Shown here piece by piece: positions 52,979-61,799 of a stretch of 64,000 bases of DNA. Numbering within the stretch: the first letter of the stretch is position 1; the number at the start of each line of letters is the position of its first letter. Made by a program: the position numbers and the translations under genes. The stretch lies in contig NZ_JAGQCH010000015.1 in the NCBI RefSeq assembly GCF_024346055.1, forward strand, positions 27,475 through 91,474. Direction: 5' to 3'. The notes beneath the pieces are model-generated. The model was given only the letters and a program-made list of their open reading frames with translations. It had not been told where the DNA came from and ran no database searches. This DNA is from Cyanobium sp. Cruz CV13-4-11. Lineage in GTDB: Bacteria; Cyanobacteriota; Cyanobacteriia; PCC-6307; Cyanobiaceae.

Positions 52979-53722
52979 ATGCATACATACCCTAACGCCC
53001 GCCTGGGACCCATTGGCCGGGTACGCCTGATCCGTCAGCAACTCGACCAAGGTCGTTGCCTGGCTGGGCTGGCTGCCGAGAACGGCATCAGTGCGCGAAC
53101 CGCCCGTAAGAAGCTGGCATGATTGTGTTCAGGTGGGCCAGTGGCGCAGGCTCGATCCGAAGCATCTGCAGCAGGCCAAGGAGCTCAGGCACCAGCGCTG
53201 CACCCTCCGGGGGATTGCCCGGATGCTGCTGAGGGCAATCAGCACCCTGGCCCGGACAATAAGGCACCTGGGGTTGGCTTCGAAATGGTCAACGTCACGG
53301 TCGACGACGCCGCCCCTTTGTCCTGCGTCGAGGTTCAGGCCGACGAGAAGGGGCCAACCACGATGGGCCTTCTACGCCTTGCGGTGGTTTGGGTCGACGT
53401 GCAGGGGATCGAGTGACGTCAGGTGCTCAGCGACAACCGGTCTGAAGACAAGTCTCATGGCTGGCGGAAAGCCAGCCATGCCGTGGGGCTGAAAATGAAG
53501 AAGACAAAGCCAAACACCCCGGGAGCAAACGGCAACGCCGAGCGAAGCATGAAGACTTTGATGAAGGAGTGGGCCTAGGTGATGCCCTACGTCACCACGG
53601 CCACCTGGAACGCTCGAAAACCAACCGACCTGCGGATGCATTACCGCCGCTGGTGACACATGACCCTAGGGGGGCCTCACACCCTGAAAACAGCTCGGTT
53701 GGCTGCTCAGCTCAGACGATGA
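52979..53722 (+). mobile_element. IS481-family transposase remnant
   Basis: Fragments of one IS481-type transposase occur in order in different frames. MHTYPNARLGPIGRVRLIRQ and a helix-turn-helix LAAENGISARTARKKLA read from 52979 to a stop at 53122. A second frame (about 53150-53280) gives LRHQRCTLRGIARMLLRAIS. A third (about 53280-53722) gives VNVTVDDAAPLSCVEVQADE, RQVLSDNRS (second catalytic Asp), the NGNAERSMKTLMKEW segment with the catalytic Glu, and then in-frame stops at WA*V and W*H. At least two frameshifts and several stops make it non-functional, and part of the core before the first catalytic Asp is missing. I cannot define terminal inverted repeats. It interrupts the polysaccharide region. 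Confidence 0.75.
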
Positions 53723-53830
53723 TCAAAACCATGGCCCGAAAGCACCAGATGTGAGGGGCGAGCGTGCAGTAGCCATTGAAGAACGGCGCAGTGCCCTCTC
53801 AGGGCTTGCCCCTCATTCGAAATATGGAAG

Positions 53831-54412
53831 TCAAGATGGTTGCTGAAGTCGTTGTTGCTCTGAACGCTCAATGAAGTTGACTGCCGACAGAACATCGGAT
53901 TCAGTATGTAAGCCTGGAGCACCAAGCGCATTCTGCATCTCTCCATACCCAGTTCGCACCAGAATAGGCTTGGTGCCTGCTCGGAAGCCTGCTTCTATGT
54001 CAGAAAGCTTGTCGCCAATGAACCAAGAACGCTTCATGTCGATGCCATGATCTGCTTGTGCCTGCAGTAACAGACCGGGTTCAGGCTTTCTACAACTGCA
54101 GTTAACCATGGCACCATACTGAGGATGATGAGGGCAGTAATAAAACGCATCGATCTTTGCGCCGTGCTGCGCGAGCAAACAGTTGACTTTGCTATGCAGG
54201 GTTTGTATAGCCGCTTCGTCGTAATACCCCCTGGCAACTCCAGCCTGGTTTGTTATCACTATTACAATGAAGTCCATTCGGTTGATTCTAGTGATTGCCT
54301 CGACAGCCCCCGGGATCCATTCCCAGTCCTCATACCGATAGAGGTGTCCCTTCTCAACATTGAGAGTGCCGTCGCGATCAAGGAAGATAGCTGCTTTCAT
54401 CAATTGAGACAT
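53831..54412 (-). CDS. HAD-family phosphatase, GmhB-like (heptose-1,7-bisphosphate phosphatase)
   Basis: A 193-residue HAD hydrolase. FLDRDGTLNVEKG is motif I with both Asp, VIVITNQAGVARG is motif II, and WFIGDKLSDIEAG is motif III/IV. The cysteine/histidine loop YYCPHHPQYG...CSCRKPEPG is the zinc site typical of GmhB and histidinol-phosphatase relatives. GmhB supplies ADP- or GDP-heptose for surface glycans, which fits the location; no other heptose gene is seen here. The start may be 54412 or 54400 (MKAAIFLD). Confidence 0.82.
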   Translation of the reverse strand: MSQLMKAAIFLDRDGTLNVEKGHLYRYEDWEWIPGAVEAITRINRMDFIVIVITNQAGVARGYYDEAAIQTLHSKVNCLLAQHGAKIDAFYYCPHHPQYGAMVNCSCRKPEPGLLLQAQADHGIDMKRSWFIGDKLSDIEAGFRAGTKPILVRTGYGEMQNALGAPGLHTESDVLSAVNFIERSEQQRLQQPS

Positions 54413-54767
54413 TAAGCCCTCAGTTCCTGAATGGTTCGACTACATGAGTTGACCCTATGGCCGATGATCATAGTAGTTACTTCCGTCTAAAGGCCAAGGC
54501 ATTAACGCTGTCGAAATGCAACAGGTCCTTGCCCCTTTATAGAGTCGTTTCAGACATTGAATGCCATCTCGTGGGGAGAATCACTTGGTGCAGCTGGAGA
54601 AGGTGGCATGAGCCATCCCTTGCTAGACGAAAGCTAAATGCAAGAGGATGTACTCGTATTGGCCTTCACTATGGGAGAAGCAAGTGCTCTGCGAGCCTGG
54701 GTAAACACAGATACGCCGGGGTGTCTATCGTTTCGTTGAGTATGTGTGCATCTGGAGCTATTCGGGA
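54413..54767. other. 355-base stretch without a recognisable gene
   Basis: This A+T-richer gap lies between two leftward genes. An open frame on the + strand (54457-54789) has an unusual composition and no recognisable motif, and it runs antisense into the next gene. I see no clear terminator, RNA or repeat here. It may be the leader of the HAD gene or decayed sequence. Confidence 0.4.
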
Positions 54768-55562
54768 TTATGGCTTTCTAAGCCAATAGCAGCCACAGCC
54801 ATACTCTTGTTCATCAACAAGACTTGATGGTGGATTAACGATGAGTCCATCAGGGGCGGCACCGTCAGGGACAAGAGAGAACTCGGCCAGTTCGAGTTCA
54901 CCGAACCAATTCCTGAAGTCCCGATAATCATAGATGCGATGAGCATTAAACTGGACTCGCGGGCGACCTACAGGTACAACGACAAGCAGGTTGCCCCCTC
55001 TTTTCAGGACGCGCTGCAGTTCTCCTGCGGCTTTACGATCAGCCATCGGATCGAGCGGATCCCCGTATCGACCGAGCCCAATGTGCTCAATGACATGCAT
55101 GCACGACAATGAGTCGATGGACTCATCCTCAAAGTGGAGTTTCACGAGGTCGGTGGTGCCGACCTGCAGACCGTCAAGAACGATGGGCGCCGGCCGGTAA
55201 TCAAAGAATCGGGTCGGGATAAAGGCAGAAAGAAGGGTGCTAAAGGTTAAGGTGGAAGAAATGTCAGTATGCTCCATCGGACGAGTCCGAGACAGGATCT
55301 GTGCAGCCCAGGCAGGATGGTAGATATAGTGCCTGTCAAAACCCGTTGAATCTGTCGCATCGCCAAGACAAGGATATCGGTCAATCCAATCCACGGCTTC
55401 AGTTCGGCCTGCGGCATGATGAAGCTTTGAAAAAGTAGAAAACTGCTCTGCATACTTCGAACGAGACTGGTTGGCTGAAATCAGCCTGTTGAATACGCTA
55501 GACCATGATGTGTACCATCTAATGACCAGTGCTTTTGTACGAAGAGTCATGTCGTCAAGCAT
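54768..55562 (-). CDS. DUF268-family putative methyltransferase
   Basis: A 264-residue protein. Recognisable DUF268 features are YRPAPIVLDGLQVGTTDLVK, DESIDSLSCMHVIEHIGLGR followed by YGDPLDP, ELQRVLKRGGNLLVVVPVGR and NAHRIYDYRDF. The fold is methyltransferase-like, with the family-specific glycine-rich loop poorly conserved. DUF268 genes are often found in glycan loci. The start is 55562 or 55550 (MTLRTKA). A 73-base gap separates it from the upstream operon. Confidence 0.75.
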   Translation of the reverse strand: MLDDMTLRTKALVIRWYTSWSSVFNRLISANQSRSKYAEQFSTFSKLHHAAGRTEAVDWIDRYPCLGDATDSTGFDRHYIYHPAWAAQILSRTRPMEHTDISSTLTFSTLLSAFIPTRFFDYRPAPIVLDGLQVGTTDLVKLHFEDESIDSLSCMHVIEHIGLGRYGDPLDPMADRKAAGELQRVLKRGGNLLVVVPVGRPRVQFNAHRIYDYRDFRNWFGELELAEFSLVPDGAAPDGLIVNPPSSLVDEQEYGCGCYWLRKP

Positions 55563-55635
55563 AACTTGCTCCTGCTACTAGTGCTGACTCTGGCATTGGA
55601 TGCTCATCATTGATTAGCGTCGTCGATCGGGACAT

Positions 55636-56514
55636 TTAATATCTCTTTAGTCGGCGGGATACAGCCTTAAGGGCCGCCAGCGCCCTGCCCATGAATACGC
55701 CATTGGCGACGTCTTTGACCTTCAGGAACTGATTCGCTGTGTTCTCCGGATCGTCGTAAGAACGCATCACCCAGCCTTGGCCGGCGAGCACATCTTCAAC
55801 CCCAGATATCTGCTGCCACTTTGAGAGATAGTTGTCCCAGTCCTCCTTCTGTCGGACTAAGTTCGACGTGCGCACCTGCAAATTGGCATGTGAATAATGC
55901 TCGACGAAGGAGTCTGGAGAGTCAATGCATACGTATCCAGCCTCCCACATTTTCAAGCCCAGATCACCGTCGGCGTGATAGAAAGAGTAAGTCTCCTCGT
56001 CTGCGAAGCCAACCTCATCCACGGCGCATTTCCGAAAGAGCCCATGATTGACGAACATTCTCCCGAATAATGTCAAGCCAACCCGATAATCATTTTGCTC
56101 TGGCCAGTTTCGCCAATAGAACGCCACCCCTCCCACTTTAGTACCTGCGGCAATCGATCGCTCTGCCGCTTTCATACCATTTCGGATTGCTCCGGGTACC
56201 AAAAGGCAGTCGTCGCTCAGCATACAAACATAGTCACCACTGGCGGTGCGAAATCCGAGGTTCATGAAGTATCCCCAGGAACGCCGAGGTACCGGAACAC
56301 CATTCCAGGTGCCATGATTGTGCTGAAGGATGGTCAGTACATCCTTCTGACGCATCAGCCACTGGAGCGAGCCATCGGTTGACCCCCCGTCAACAACGAT
56401 GATCTCTCCGTCAAGGCCTGCAAGCTCTTGCCGAACGCTTCCAAGAGTGAGCTTAAGGAAATCGCTGCGATTGAAGGAGCCAAGAACAACGGAGACGCTG
56501 GGGTGCTTCATCAA
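55636..56514 (-). CDS. Family 2 glycosyltransferase
   Basis: A 292-residue GT-A enzyme with SVSVVLGSFNRSDFLKLTLG, EIIVVDGGSTDGSLQWL, YVCMLSDDCLLVPGAIRNGM (DD metal motif) and SFYHADGDLGLKMWEAGYVC. It probably adds one sugar of the surface polysaccharide. It is the last gene of the overlapping eight-gene operon and its ATG overlaps the GT4 stop by 4 bases. Confidence 0.88.
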   Translation of the reverse strand: MMKHPSVSVVLGSFNRSDFLKLTLGSVRQELAGLDGEIIVVDGGSTDGSLQWLMRQKDVLTILQHNHGTWNGVPVPRRSWGYFMNLGFRTASGDYVCMLSDDCLLVPGAIRNGMKAAERSIAAGTKVGGVAFYWRNWPEQNDYRVGLTLFGRMFVNHGLFRKCAVDEVGFADEETYSFYHADGDLGLKMWEAGYVCIDSPDSFVEHYSHANLQVRTSNLVRQKEDWDNYLSKWQQISGVEDVLAGQGWVMRSYDDPENTANQFLKVKDVANGVFMGRALAALKAVSRRLKRY

Positions 56515-57908
56515 GCGAACTTAGGAGTGGGAGACGAACGTTCAAGCATGTGCCGATACCACTCAACATAGGTATCGACTTGCCGCCTCACGTCGAAACG
56601 GCGCTCTGCATCCAGCCGAGCATTATGCCCGAGCCTTTCGACCAAGGCAACGTCGCGCGCCAAGTAGGCCATCGCTGCAGCGAGGCCGTCGGCATCTCCC
56701 GGCGCAGTCAGGATGCCCGTTGCATCATCTATCGGATAGCTGGGTGTTCCCACCGAAATGGCTGGAAGTGAAAGCGATCGGACCTGTTCCGGAATTCCGC
56801 CGACAGCAGTCGCTATGATCGGTGTGCCGCAAGCCAATGCTTCGAGAATCGTGGTTGGAAACGTATCGGCTTTCGCGGCGTGAGCGTAGACGCTTGCAGC
56901 ACGAAAATAGCGCGCCACTTGGGCTGAATCGCTGACATAAGGGACAAACTCAAGGGTTGCCTCGCCAACTCGCTCGGCCGGCGCCGATTCACCAAGGGCC
57001 AAGAAACGAACCCGAACCTGACCACTCAGCGCACGGCTCGCAAAATCCAGGGCACGCCGCAGAGTCGCCATATCCTTCCAGACATTGTCGCGAACTCCAT
57101 TGGCTGCAAATACAACGACAAAGTCGTCCAAACCGAGACCCAGCTCACGGCGGGCTGCCAGGCGCCCCTCGGCCGGGTGGTAAGTCTCGAGATCAACGCC
57201 ATTTGGAATGACGTGTGAGTCAACCAATCCCATCGACAGGATTGAACGGCCAACCTTCTCCATCATCCAACGTGAAGGCGTCGTAATGAAAAGTCGGCTA
57301 CGGCTGAAGATGTCACGCTTTCGTCGCCAGTTCTCTGCAGTCCGATCCACCGGAATGGCTGGTGGGATTGTCAAGTCGGGGCAACTTCCGCAGCCGGTGG
57401 TCCAGCGATCGCAACCGAACGAGTGCGCGCAATGTCCTCCAAGCAGCCAAGCGTCGTGCAGAGTCAGTAGCGTTGGCACGCGCGCACTCAACTTGGGAAG
57501 ATAACGGAGGTCAAAATAATCGCCGTGCAGATTGTGGCAGTGAACGACATCGGGTCTTGGTGACATCAGACGCAGCAAATCCCGCGAACCTGGATAGTTA
57601 TAGTTTTCCAGTCCCGGAGAGGTGGCCTTTTGGCACTGTAGGCGCGACGCAAGTCGAGAAGTTAGATGACCCAGAAGGCCCGGAAGCCTTGCGGAACCGT
57701 ATCCAAGGGCTTGCGCAAGGGGCCCAGAGTAGCGCGGCATCGTCAAAACAGGAGCCGCAGGATCGGTGCAATGCCCGACAGCATGCGCGACTGTGTGTCC
57801 GCGCAAGCTGAGTCCAAGACGTAAACTAGAAGTGATGGCTGCAGCCCCTCCCCGCCCAAAGACAGAGTCGACAAGCAATACCCGCAACGGCTGCGTTATC
57901 TCAGTCAC
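56511..57908 (-). CDS. Family 4 glycosyltransferase
   Basis: A 465-residue GT-B enzyme. The N-domain has LLVDSVFGRGGAAAITSSLR and TLLTLHDAWLLGGHCAHSFG, the latter typical of Wcal-like colanic-acid-type transferases. The C-domain has HVIPNGVDLETYHPAEGR, VYAHAAKADTFPTTILEALA and CGTPIIATAVGGIPEQ with the donor-binding Glu. It overlaps both neighbours by 4 bases. Confidence 0.9.
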   Translation of the reverse strand: MTEITQPLRVLLVDSVFGRGGAAAITSSLRLGLSLRGHTVAHAVGHCTDPAAPVLTMPRYSGPLAQALGYGSARLPGLLGHLTSRLASRLQCQKATSPGLENYNYPGSRDLLRLMSPRPDVVHCHNLHGDYFDLRYLPKLSARVPTLLTLHDAWLLGGHCAHSFGCDRWTTGCGSCPDLTIPPAIPVDRTAENWRRKRDIFSRSRLFITTPSRWMMEKVGRSILSMGLVDSHVIPNGVDLETYHPAEGRLAARRELGLGLDDFVVVFAANGVRDNVWKDMATLRRALDFASRALSGQVRVRFLALGESAPAERVGEATLEFVPYVSDSAQVARYFRAASVYAHAAKADTFPTTILEALACGTPIIATAVGGIPEQVRSLSLPAISVGTPSYPIDDATGILTAPGDADGLAAAMAYLARDVALVERLGHNARLDAERRFDVRRQVDTYVEWYRHMLERSSPTPKFA

Positions 57909-58915
57909 TTAGCACCATGCATCCGCGCCTCAAAGTTTGCACGGAAAGTAGACAGAGGACTCTCTCGAACAAGATAACGCGGTACCTCAAACGCATCGAC
58001 CCGCCTATTCAACACTTGTCCAGGAAAGTTAGAGCAGGCCAGAGTGAACCCAGCATGCCTGACTAAGTCGACGGACTTCGCCGTGTAGTCGACCTTCGTC
58101 CCATAAGGATAGGCGAATGTCGTGACTTGCCGACCGAGAAGTGTCTCCAGGTCCCGTCGGCTGGCCGAAACCTGTACTGATTGCTCCTCCATCGTGAGCC
58201 CCGAAAGCTGGGGATGGGAGACAGTATGGGCACCAACATCGATCAGCCCATTCTCCACGAGACTACGTAGTTCGCGCTCTGTCATGGGACGCCGGTCATC
58301 TGTAGGGCCAGTGTCGACGCCTGTCTGATTCTGTATGCTCGTCAACACGGTTGAACGCTCGCTGGGGGTCAATGGCTTGACGAGCGGCATGATCTCCCGA
58401 TAGGCCGTGTGCCGCGGCGTCGGGTCGAAAGGGTCCAAAACTGTCCAGTCCTGAAAAGCACCGGGGTCCCCGCTAAGCGCCCAAGTTCTCGATTCTCCGG
58501 CAAGATCAAGTCGTAGTGTCAAGGAACCATTCTGGCCAAGAAGCGCCCGCTCAATGGCATCCCACCAAAACTCTGTCTGTGCGCTGACCGCACTGCTGAC
58601 CGCAAAGACGGTCGCAGGAACACCCGCGCTCTCCAGAACTGGTTTCGCGTAGTGGTAATTGTCCGCGTAACCATCGTCGAAGGTAACCGCGACGGCACGG
58701 CGAGGCAGCGTACCTTCGTTTGCAGCCCTCACCATGTCTGTCAACGCCATTGGTACAGCGTTCCGCCTGATATAAGCCATCTGCTCCGCAAAGCAGAGGG
58801 GCGATACTGCCAGCAATTGTGGATCCGACAGAGTCGGTGCTACACGGTGGTAAAGCAAGACCTGCCCGCAGGGCTTGAGGGAACATACCAATTCTTTGAG
58901 GCGTGAAAACATCAT
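57905..58915 (-). CDS. Polysaccharide deacetylase (NodB-like, CE4)
   Basis: A 336-residue protein with the NodB motifs: AVAVTFDDGYADNYHYAKPV (motif 1, catalytic and metal Asp), DVGAHTVSHPQLSGL (motif 2, H-x3-H) and TFAYPYGTKVDY (motif 3). The N-terminus GQVLLYHRVAPTLSD is typical of the envelope group. An insert of about 80 residues lies between motifs 1 and 2. No signal peptide is visible, so it may act on an intracellular lipid-linked intermediate. It overlaps both neighbours by 4 bases. Confidence 0.9.
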   Translation of the reverse strand: MMFSRLKELVCSLKPCGQVLLYHRVAPTLSDPQLLAVSPLCFAEQMAYIRRNAVPMALTDMVRAANEGTLPRRAVAVTFDDGYADNYHYAKPVLESAGVPATVFAVSSAVSAQTEFWWDAIERALLGQNGSLTLRLDLAGESRTWALSGDPGAFQDWTVLDPFDPTPRHTAYREIMPLVKPLTPSERSTVLTSIQNQTGVDTGPTDDRRPMTERELRSLVENGLIDVGAHTVSHPQLSGLTMEEQSVQVSASRRDLETLLGRQVTTFAYPYGTKVDYTAKSVDLVRHAGFTLACSNFPGQVLNRRVDAFEVPRYLVRESPLSTFRANFEARMHGAK

Positions 58916-59744
58916 TCAGGTGTTTTAGTAGCTGGGATTGAGTGAAAAGAATCCTTTGAAAACATCAATAGCCGCAAATCTACGCGCCCAAGTGCTTCAG
59001 CTGTAGCCATTTCGCTCCCAACCTCGCGAATGAACTGGTCATACACCAAATGGAATCCGAGTTGATGTGCTTCATGAATCAACTCATCCCGTGAAAACAC
59101 CCAATGCCATACAGATCCAATGAAAGCTTGCGGGTGGCCGAGCGAGAGATTTTGCCTAAGCGCTATCGTCTCATTGGAGGAAACAGGAATGCGATTAATC
59201 ACCAAGGTTCCGTTCTCTGCAACACGGTTTGCGAGCTCAGCAAGTGCTTGTCGCCAGCCATCGATGTACTGCAGCGCACTGCTAAACATCACAATATCGT
59301 ACGTCTCGCCATCATTCGGCAACGTTTCAGCAAAGCTTATACGATGATCATCTGCGAAGATTAAACGGCCGTGCGCGCAGCTGGCCGCACCATCGACCAC
59401 AACGTATTTCGCTCCAAGAAGTCCCCGTATAATTGCATCGACACACGGTCCTATACCCCCCCCAAATCAAGGATTTTTATCCAGCCCTGCCTCTTGGCCA
59501 CTTGAGATGCCAAGAGCGCGATGGGTGCCAGATAGGCCTCGGGTGCTAGGCAATCCTCAGTGGCCTCACGGCGCAGCCGCTCAACATAACGAGTAGATGT
59601 CTCCAACCATGCGGAATGGTCCCAAACGGACTGCTGCTCAGAAGGTTCGAATTTTGCTGCGGCCTTGTCATACAAAAGGGGAACTGCTGGGGGTGTCCGC
59701 TTGGAACGCCCCAATAGGCGATGAATAATAGAGTGGCTAGGCAT
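58912..59744 (-). pseudogene. TIGR04325-like methyltransferase, frameshifted in a G8 run
   Basis: The upstream frame from 59744 encodes 97 residues ending WIKILDLGGV and a TAG at 59451-59453. The next frame continues exactly where motif I should: GIGPCVDAIIRGLLGAKYVV, then VDGAASCAHGRLIF, DIVMFSSALQYIDGWRQAL and FIGSVWHWVFSRDEL to the stop at 58912. The break lies in eight consecutive C on the + strand (59456-59463). One extra base would restore DLGGGIG and a 277-residue protein of normal TIGR04325 type. The fully open flanks, the overlaps with both neighbours, and the location in a homopolymer indicate a very recent mutation, slippage switching or a sequencing error. A GTG at 59400 could restart the C-terminal part. 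Confidence 0.8.
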
Positions 59745-60459
59745 GGTTCTGGAGCTCCTTAGATGTAAGTGATATTGTTGGTTTCGTAGCCACTACGCCA
59801 ACGAGCACCTGATAATTGGGATCATAGAAATCTAAGTCCTTGGAACTGAGTTCCTCCGCCGCCAGGCCTGTCAACGATGTGATTGCTGTCAGGACATTAC
59901 CATAAACGGCAGTTTCAATTGCAGATACTGGGAAGGCCGCCTCAAAAAGCGTTCTTGCGCCACGATCAGTAACCCGCCAGTAGTCCCCCCATCGATCCAT
60001 ATCGAAACGGCTGACCTGGGTGATACAGGGCAGAGTCGCCAGGATGCACCCACCAGGCGCCAAGGCAGCCTCGGCAACCGATAGTGCCGCTTGCATGTCC
60101 GGGAGAACATGCAACACCTGTGTCAGGATGATGGCGTCGAAGCGTCCCCTTGGAACCCCTTCGCCAGTCAGCAGATTGCCGGTGATGGTCGCTGTGGGAC
60201 AGGCTGGATCGGGATCCAAGACATCGATCATGGCACCACGCTCGGCAAACATGGTGGCGTAACGGGCGTCGCCAACCTCGAGAACGTTTCCCTTCAGCCG
60301 ATATCGTTGTTGCTCAAAAAAACGCTGGATATAGTATCTACGAATCGGCGTGCCGCGATCCTGTCCGAAACTGTCACTAACGGGCTGTAGCGAGCGCAGA
60401 TCTCCCAGATCGAAGGTTCCGGAGCGACGACCAAGCAAACGACCAAGAAGAGCTTTCAT
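59737..60459 (-). CDS. SAM-dependent methyltransferase
   Basis: A 240-residue class I methyltransferase: GNVLEVGDARYATMFAERGA (motif I), IDVLDPDPAC, RFDAIILTQVLHVLPDMQAA and LAPGGCILATLPCITQVSRF, followed by WGDYWRVTDRGARTLFEAAF. The Asp-Tyr-Trp-Arg-x-Thr element is shared with the gene at 61781, so the two belong to one subfamily. It overlaps both neighbours, 8 bases with the frameshifted methyltransferase and 4 bases with the pyruvyl transferase. Confidence 0.85.
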   Translation of the reverse strand: MKALLGRLLGRRSGTFDLGDLRSLQPVSDSFGQDRGTPIRRYYIQRFFEQQRYRLKGNVLEVGDARYATMFAERGAMIDVLDPDPACPTATITGNLLTGEGVPRGRFDAIILTQVLHVLPDMQAALSVAEAALAPGGCILATLPCITQVSRFDMDRWGDYWRVTDRGARTLFEAAFPVSAIETAVYGNVLTAITSLTGLAAEELSSKDLDFYDPNYQVLVGVVATKPTISLTSKELQNHA

Positions 60460-61799
60460 CGCCTGACTCCGCCGAGACGCGCCGATATCTCACCTAGAAT
60501 CCAATCGTTGTCTTGCGCCAGTTCCTTGTTTGTCGTGCCAATGGCCGCGCGTGCGCCCGACTCTTGGGCAAGCATGGCCTCGATGGCGGCACGGGCGTCT
60601 TCAACACCTGCGGGTGACCCGATGTTCACGGCCCGGTTGACGCCTCCATAGAACGCAACCAACCCATCCGACTTGAACCGATAATAGTCGCCACTGAACA
60701 GAATCAACGCCGGAATGCCCTGCGACAAGCCGAATACATGGACGTGATAACTTAAACCGAAGGTGAAGCGACTGGCGCCAATGGCCGCTTTGATCAGACC
60801 CACATCGTGAGAAATGGGAGCCATCAACAACCGATCTGGCAACTTCATTATGCTACCTATTGCCTGGCAGCAAGCATCGTCATGACGAGAATGGATATCG
60901 TAACTCATTGGGAAGAATACCAACCGCAGGCCACTGCGCTGAGCTGCCATGTCCCACAACTTGGCAACGCGGGGAAACAGATGGTCGGTATCCTGAGTGT
61001 AGTCGGTCGATCGCCAATGAACTGCGATGAAGGACTCTCCCGGAGCTAATCCGGTCTCTGCGAGATAGGCATCGCGAGCGACCTGCCCAGCAGGGTCAAG
61101 CGAAAAGGCCTCGTCTCCCGTAATCCGTGTTCGGCACTGGAGGGGGCCAAGCCCACGGGTGAACTGCTCACTGAACGCATGATCACGAAAACCCAGCAGA
61201 TCGACGTCGTCGAAGGCGCCGGCCATCAGCACCTTCAATTCCGCATTTTGGAGCGGTCCGAACCCCTGTGCCGACACGGCCACGATTGGCACGAACGGGC
61301 GCACCATCCGATACAGCCAGCATTTGTACGCCGCGCCAAAAGCATTGAAGTCATTAAAGTCTGCCGCCCCCACACCATAAAAGACATCGCATTGGCGAAT
61401 CGCCCGCATTGCCTCTCGAAGCCCGTAGTCATCACGCCATGTGCCGAGCCGCACACCTCGCCACGCGAGCCTGGCAAACGCCACTTTGGCACGCAAACCC
61501 CCGTCCGGAACCGGCAGGCGTGTCCGCGCAAGAAGACCGCGGTAGCGGTCCAGGATGCCCGCCGTCCTTTCAAAGAACAAGAATGGCGACGGTACATGTT
61601 CGACGACGAAATCGTCGAGCTGAGGCAGCGGCCGCGAACTCTCGCGAGGAATGACAAAGTGGCAGGGCCCAAGGCTGCTCGTCAGTCGGCGCAGCGCGTT
61701 GAGCAGCATCGCTTCGTCACCAAGGTTGCCGTAGGCCTCGCCATGATCGACGAACACCCGACGCATGGGGAGCGTAGCCTTCACTTCCATGCTGCGCAC
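60456..61799 (-). CDS. Polysaccharide pyruvyl transferase family protein
   Basis: A 447-residue GT-B-like protein. The start VFVDHGEAYGNLGDEAMLLN gives the Gly-Asn-x-Gly-Asp hallmark; QCDVFYGVGAADFNDFNAFG and TRITGDEAFSLDP follow, then FIAVHWRSTDYTQDTDHLFP and GASRFTFGLSYHVHVFGLSQ with the conserved His. The family adds pyruvate ketals to sugars from phosphoenolpyruvate or related reactions, giving the glycan negative charge. Starts at 61799, 61790 or 61766 (MRRVFVDHG) are possible; the first overlaps the upstream methyltransferase by 19 bases. Confidence 0.85.
   Translation of the reverse strand: MRSMEVKATLPMRRVFVDHGEAYGNLGDEAMLLNALRRLTSSLGPCHFVIPRESSRPLPQLDDFVVEHVPSPFLFFERTAGILDRYRGLLARTRLPVPDGGLRAKVAFARLAWRGVRLGTWRDDYGLREAMRAIRQCDVFYGVGAADFNDFNAFGAAYKCWLYRMVRPFVPIVAVSAQGFGPLQNAELKVLMAGAFDDVDLLGFRDHAFSEQFTRGLGPLQCRTRITGDEAFSLDPAGQVARDAYLAETGLAPGESFIAVHWRSTDYTQDTDHLFPRVAKLWDMAAQRSGLRLVFFPMSYDIHSRHDDACCQAIGSIMKLPDRLLMAPISHDVGLIKAAIGASRFTFGLSYHVHVFGLSQGIPALILFSGDYYRFKSDGLVAFYGGVNRAVNIGSPAGVEDARAAIEAMLAQESGARAAIGTTNKELAQDNDWILGEISARLGGVRR

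Noticed and set aside
54457..54789. 110-codon + strand frame in the gap before the DUF268 gene
   Set aside because: No motif, odd composition, and the end runs antisense into the DUF268 gene.
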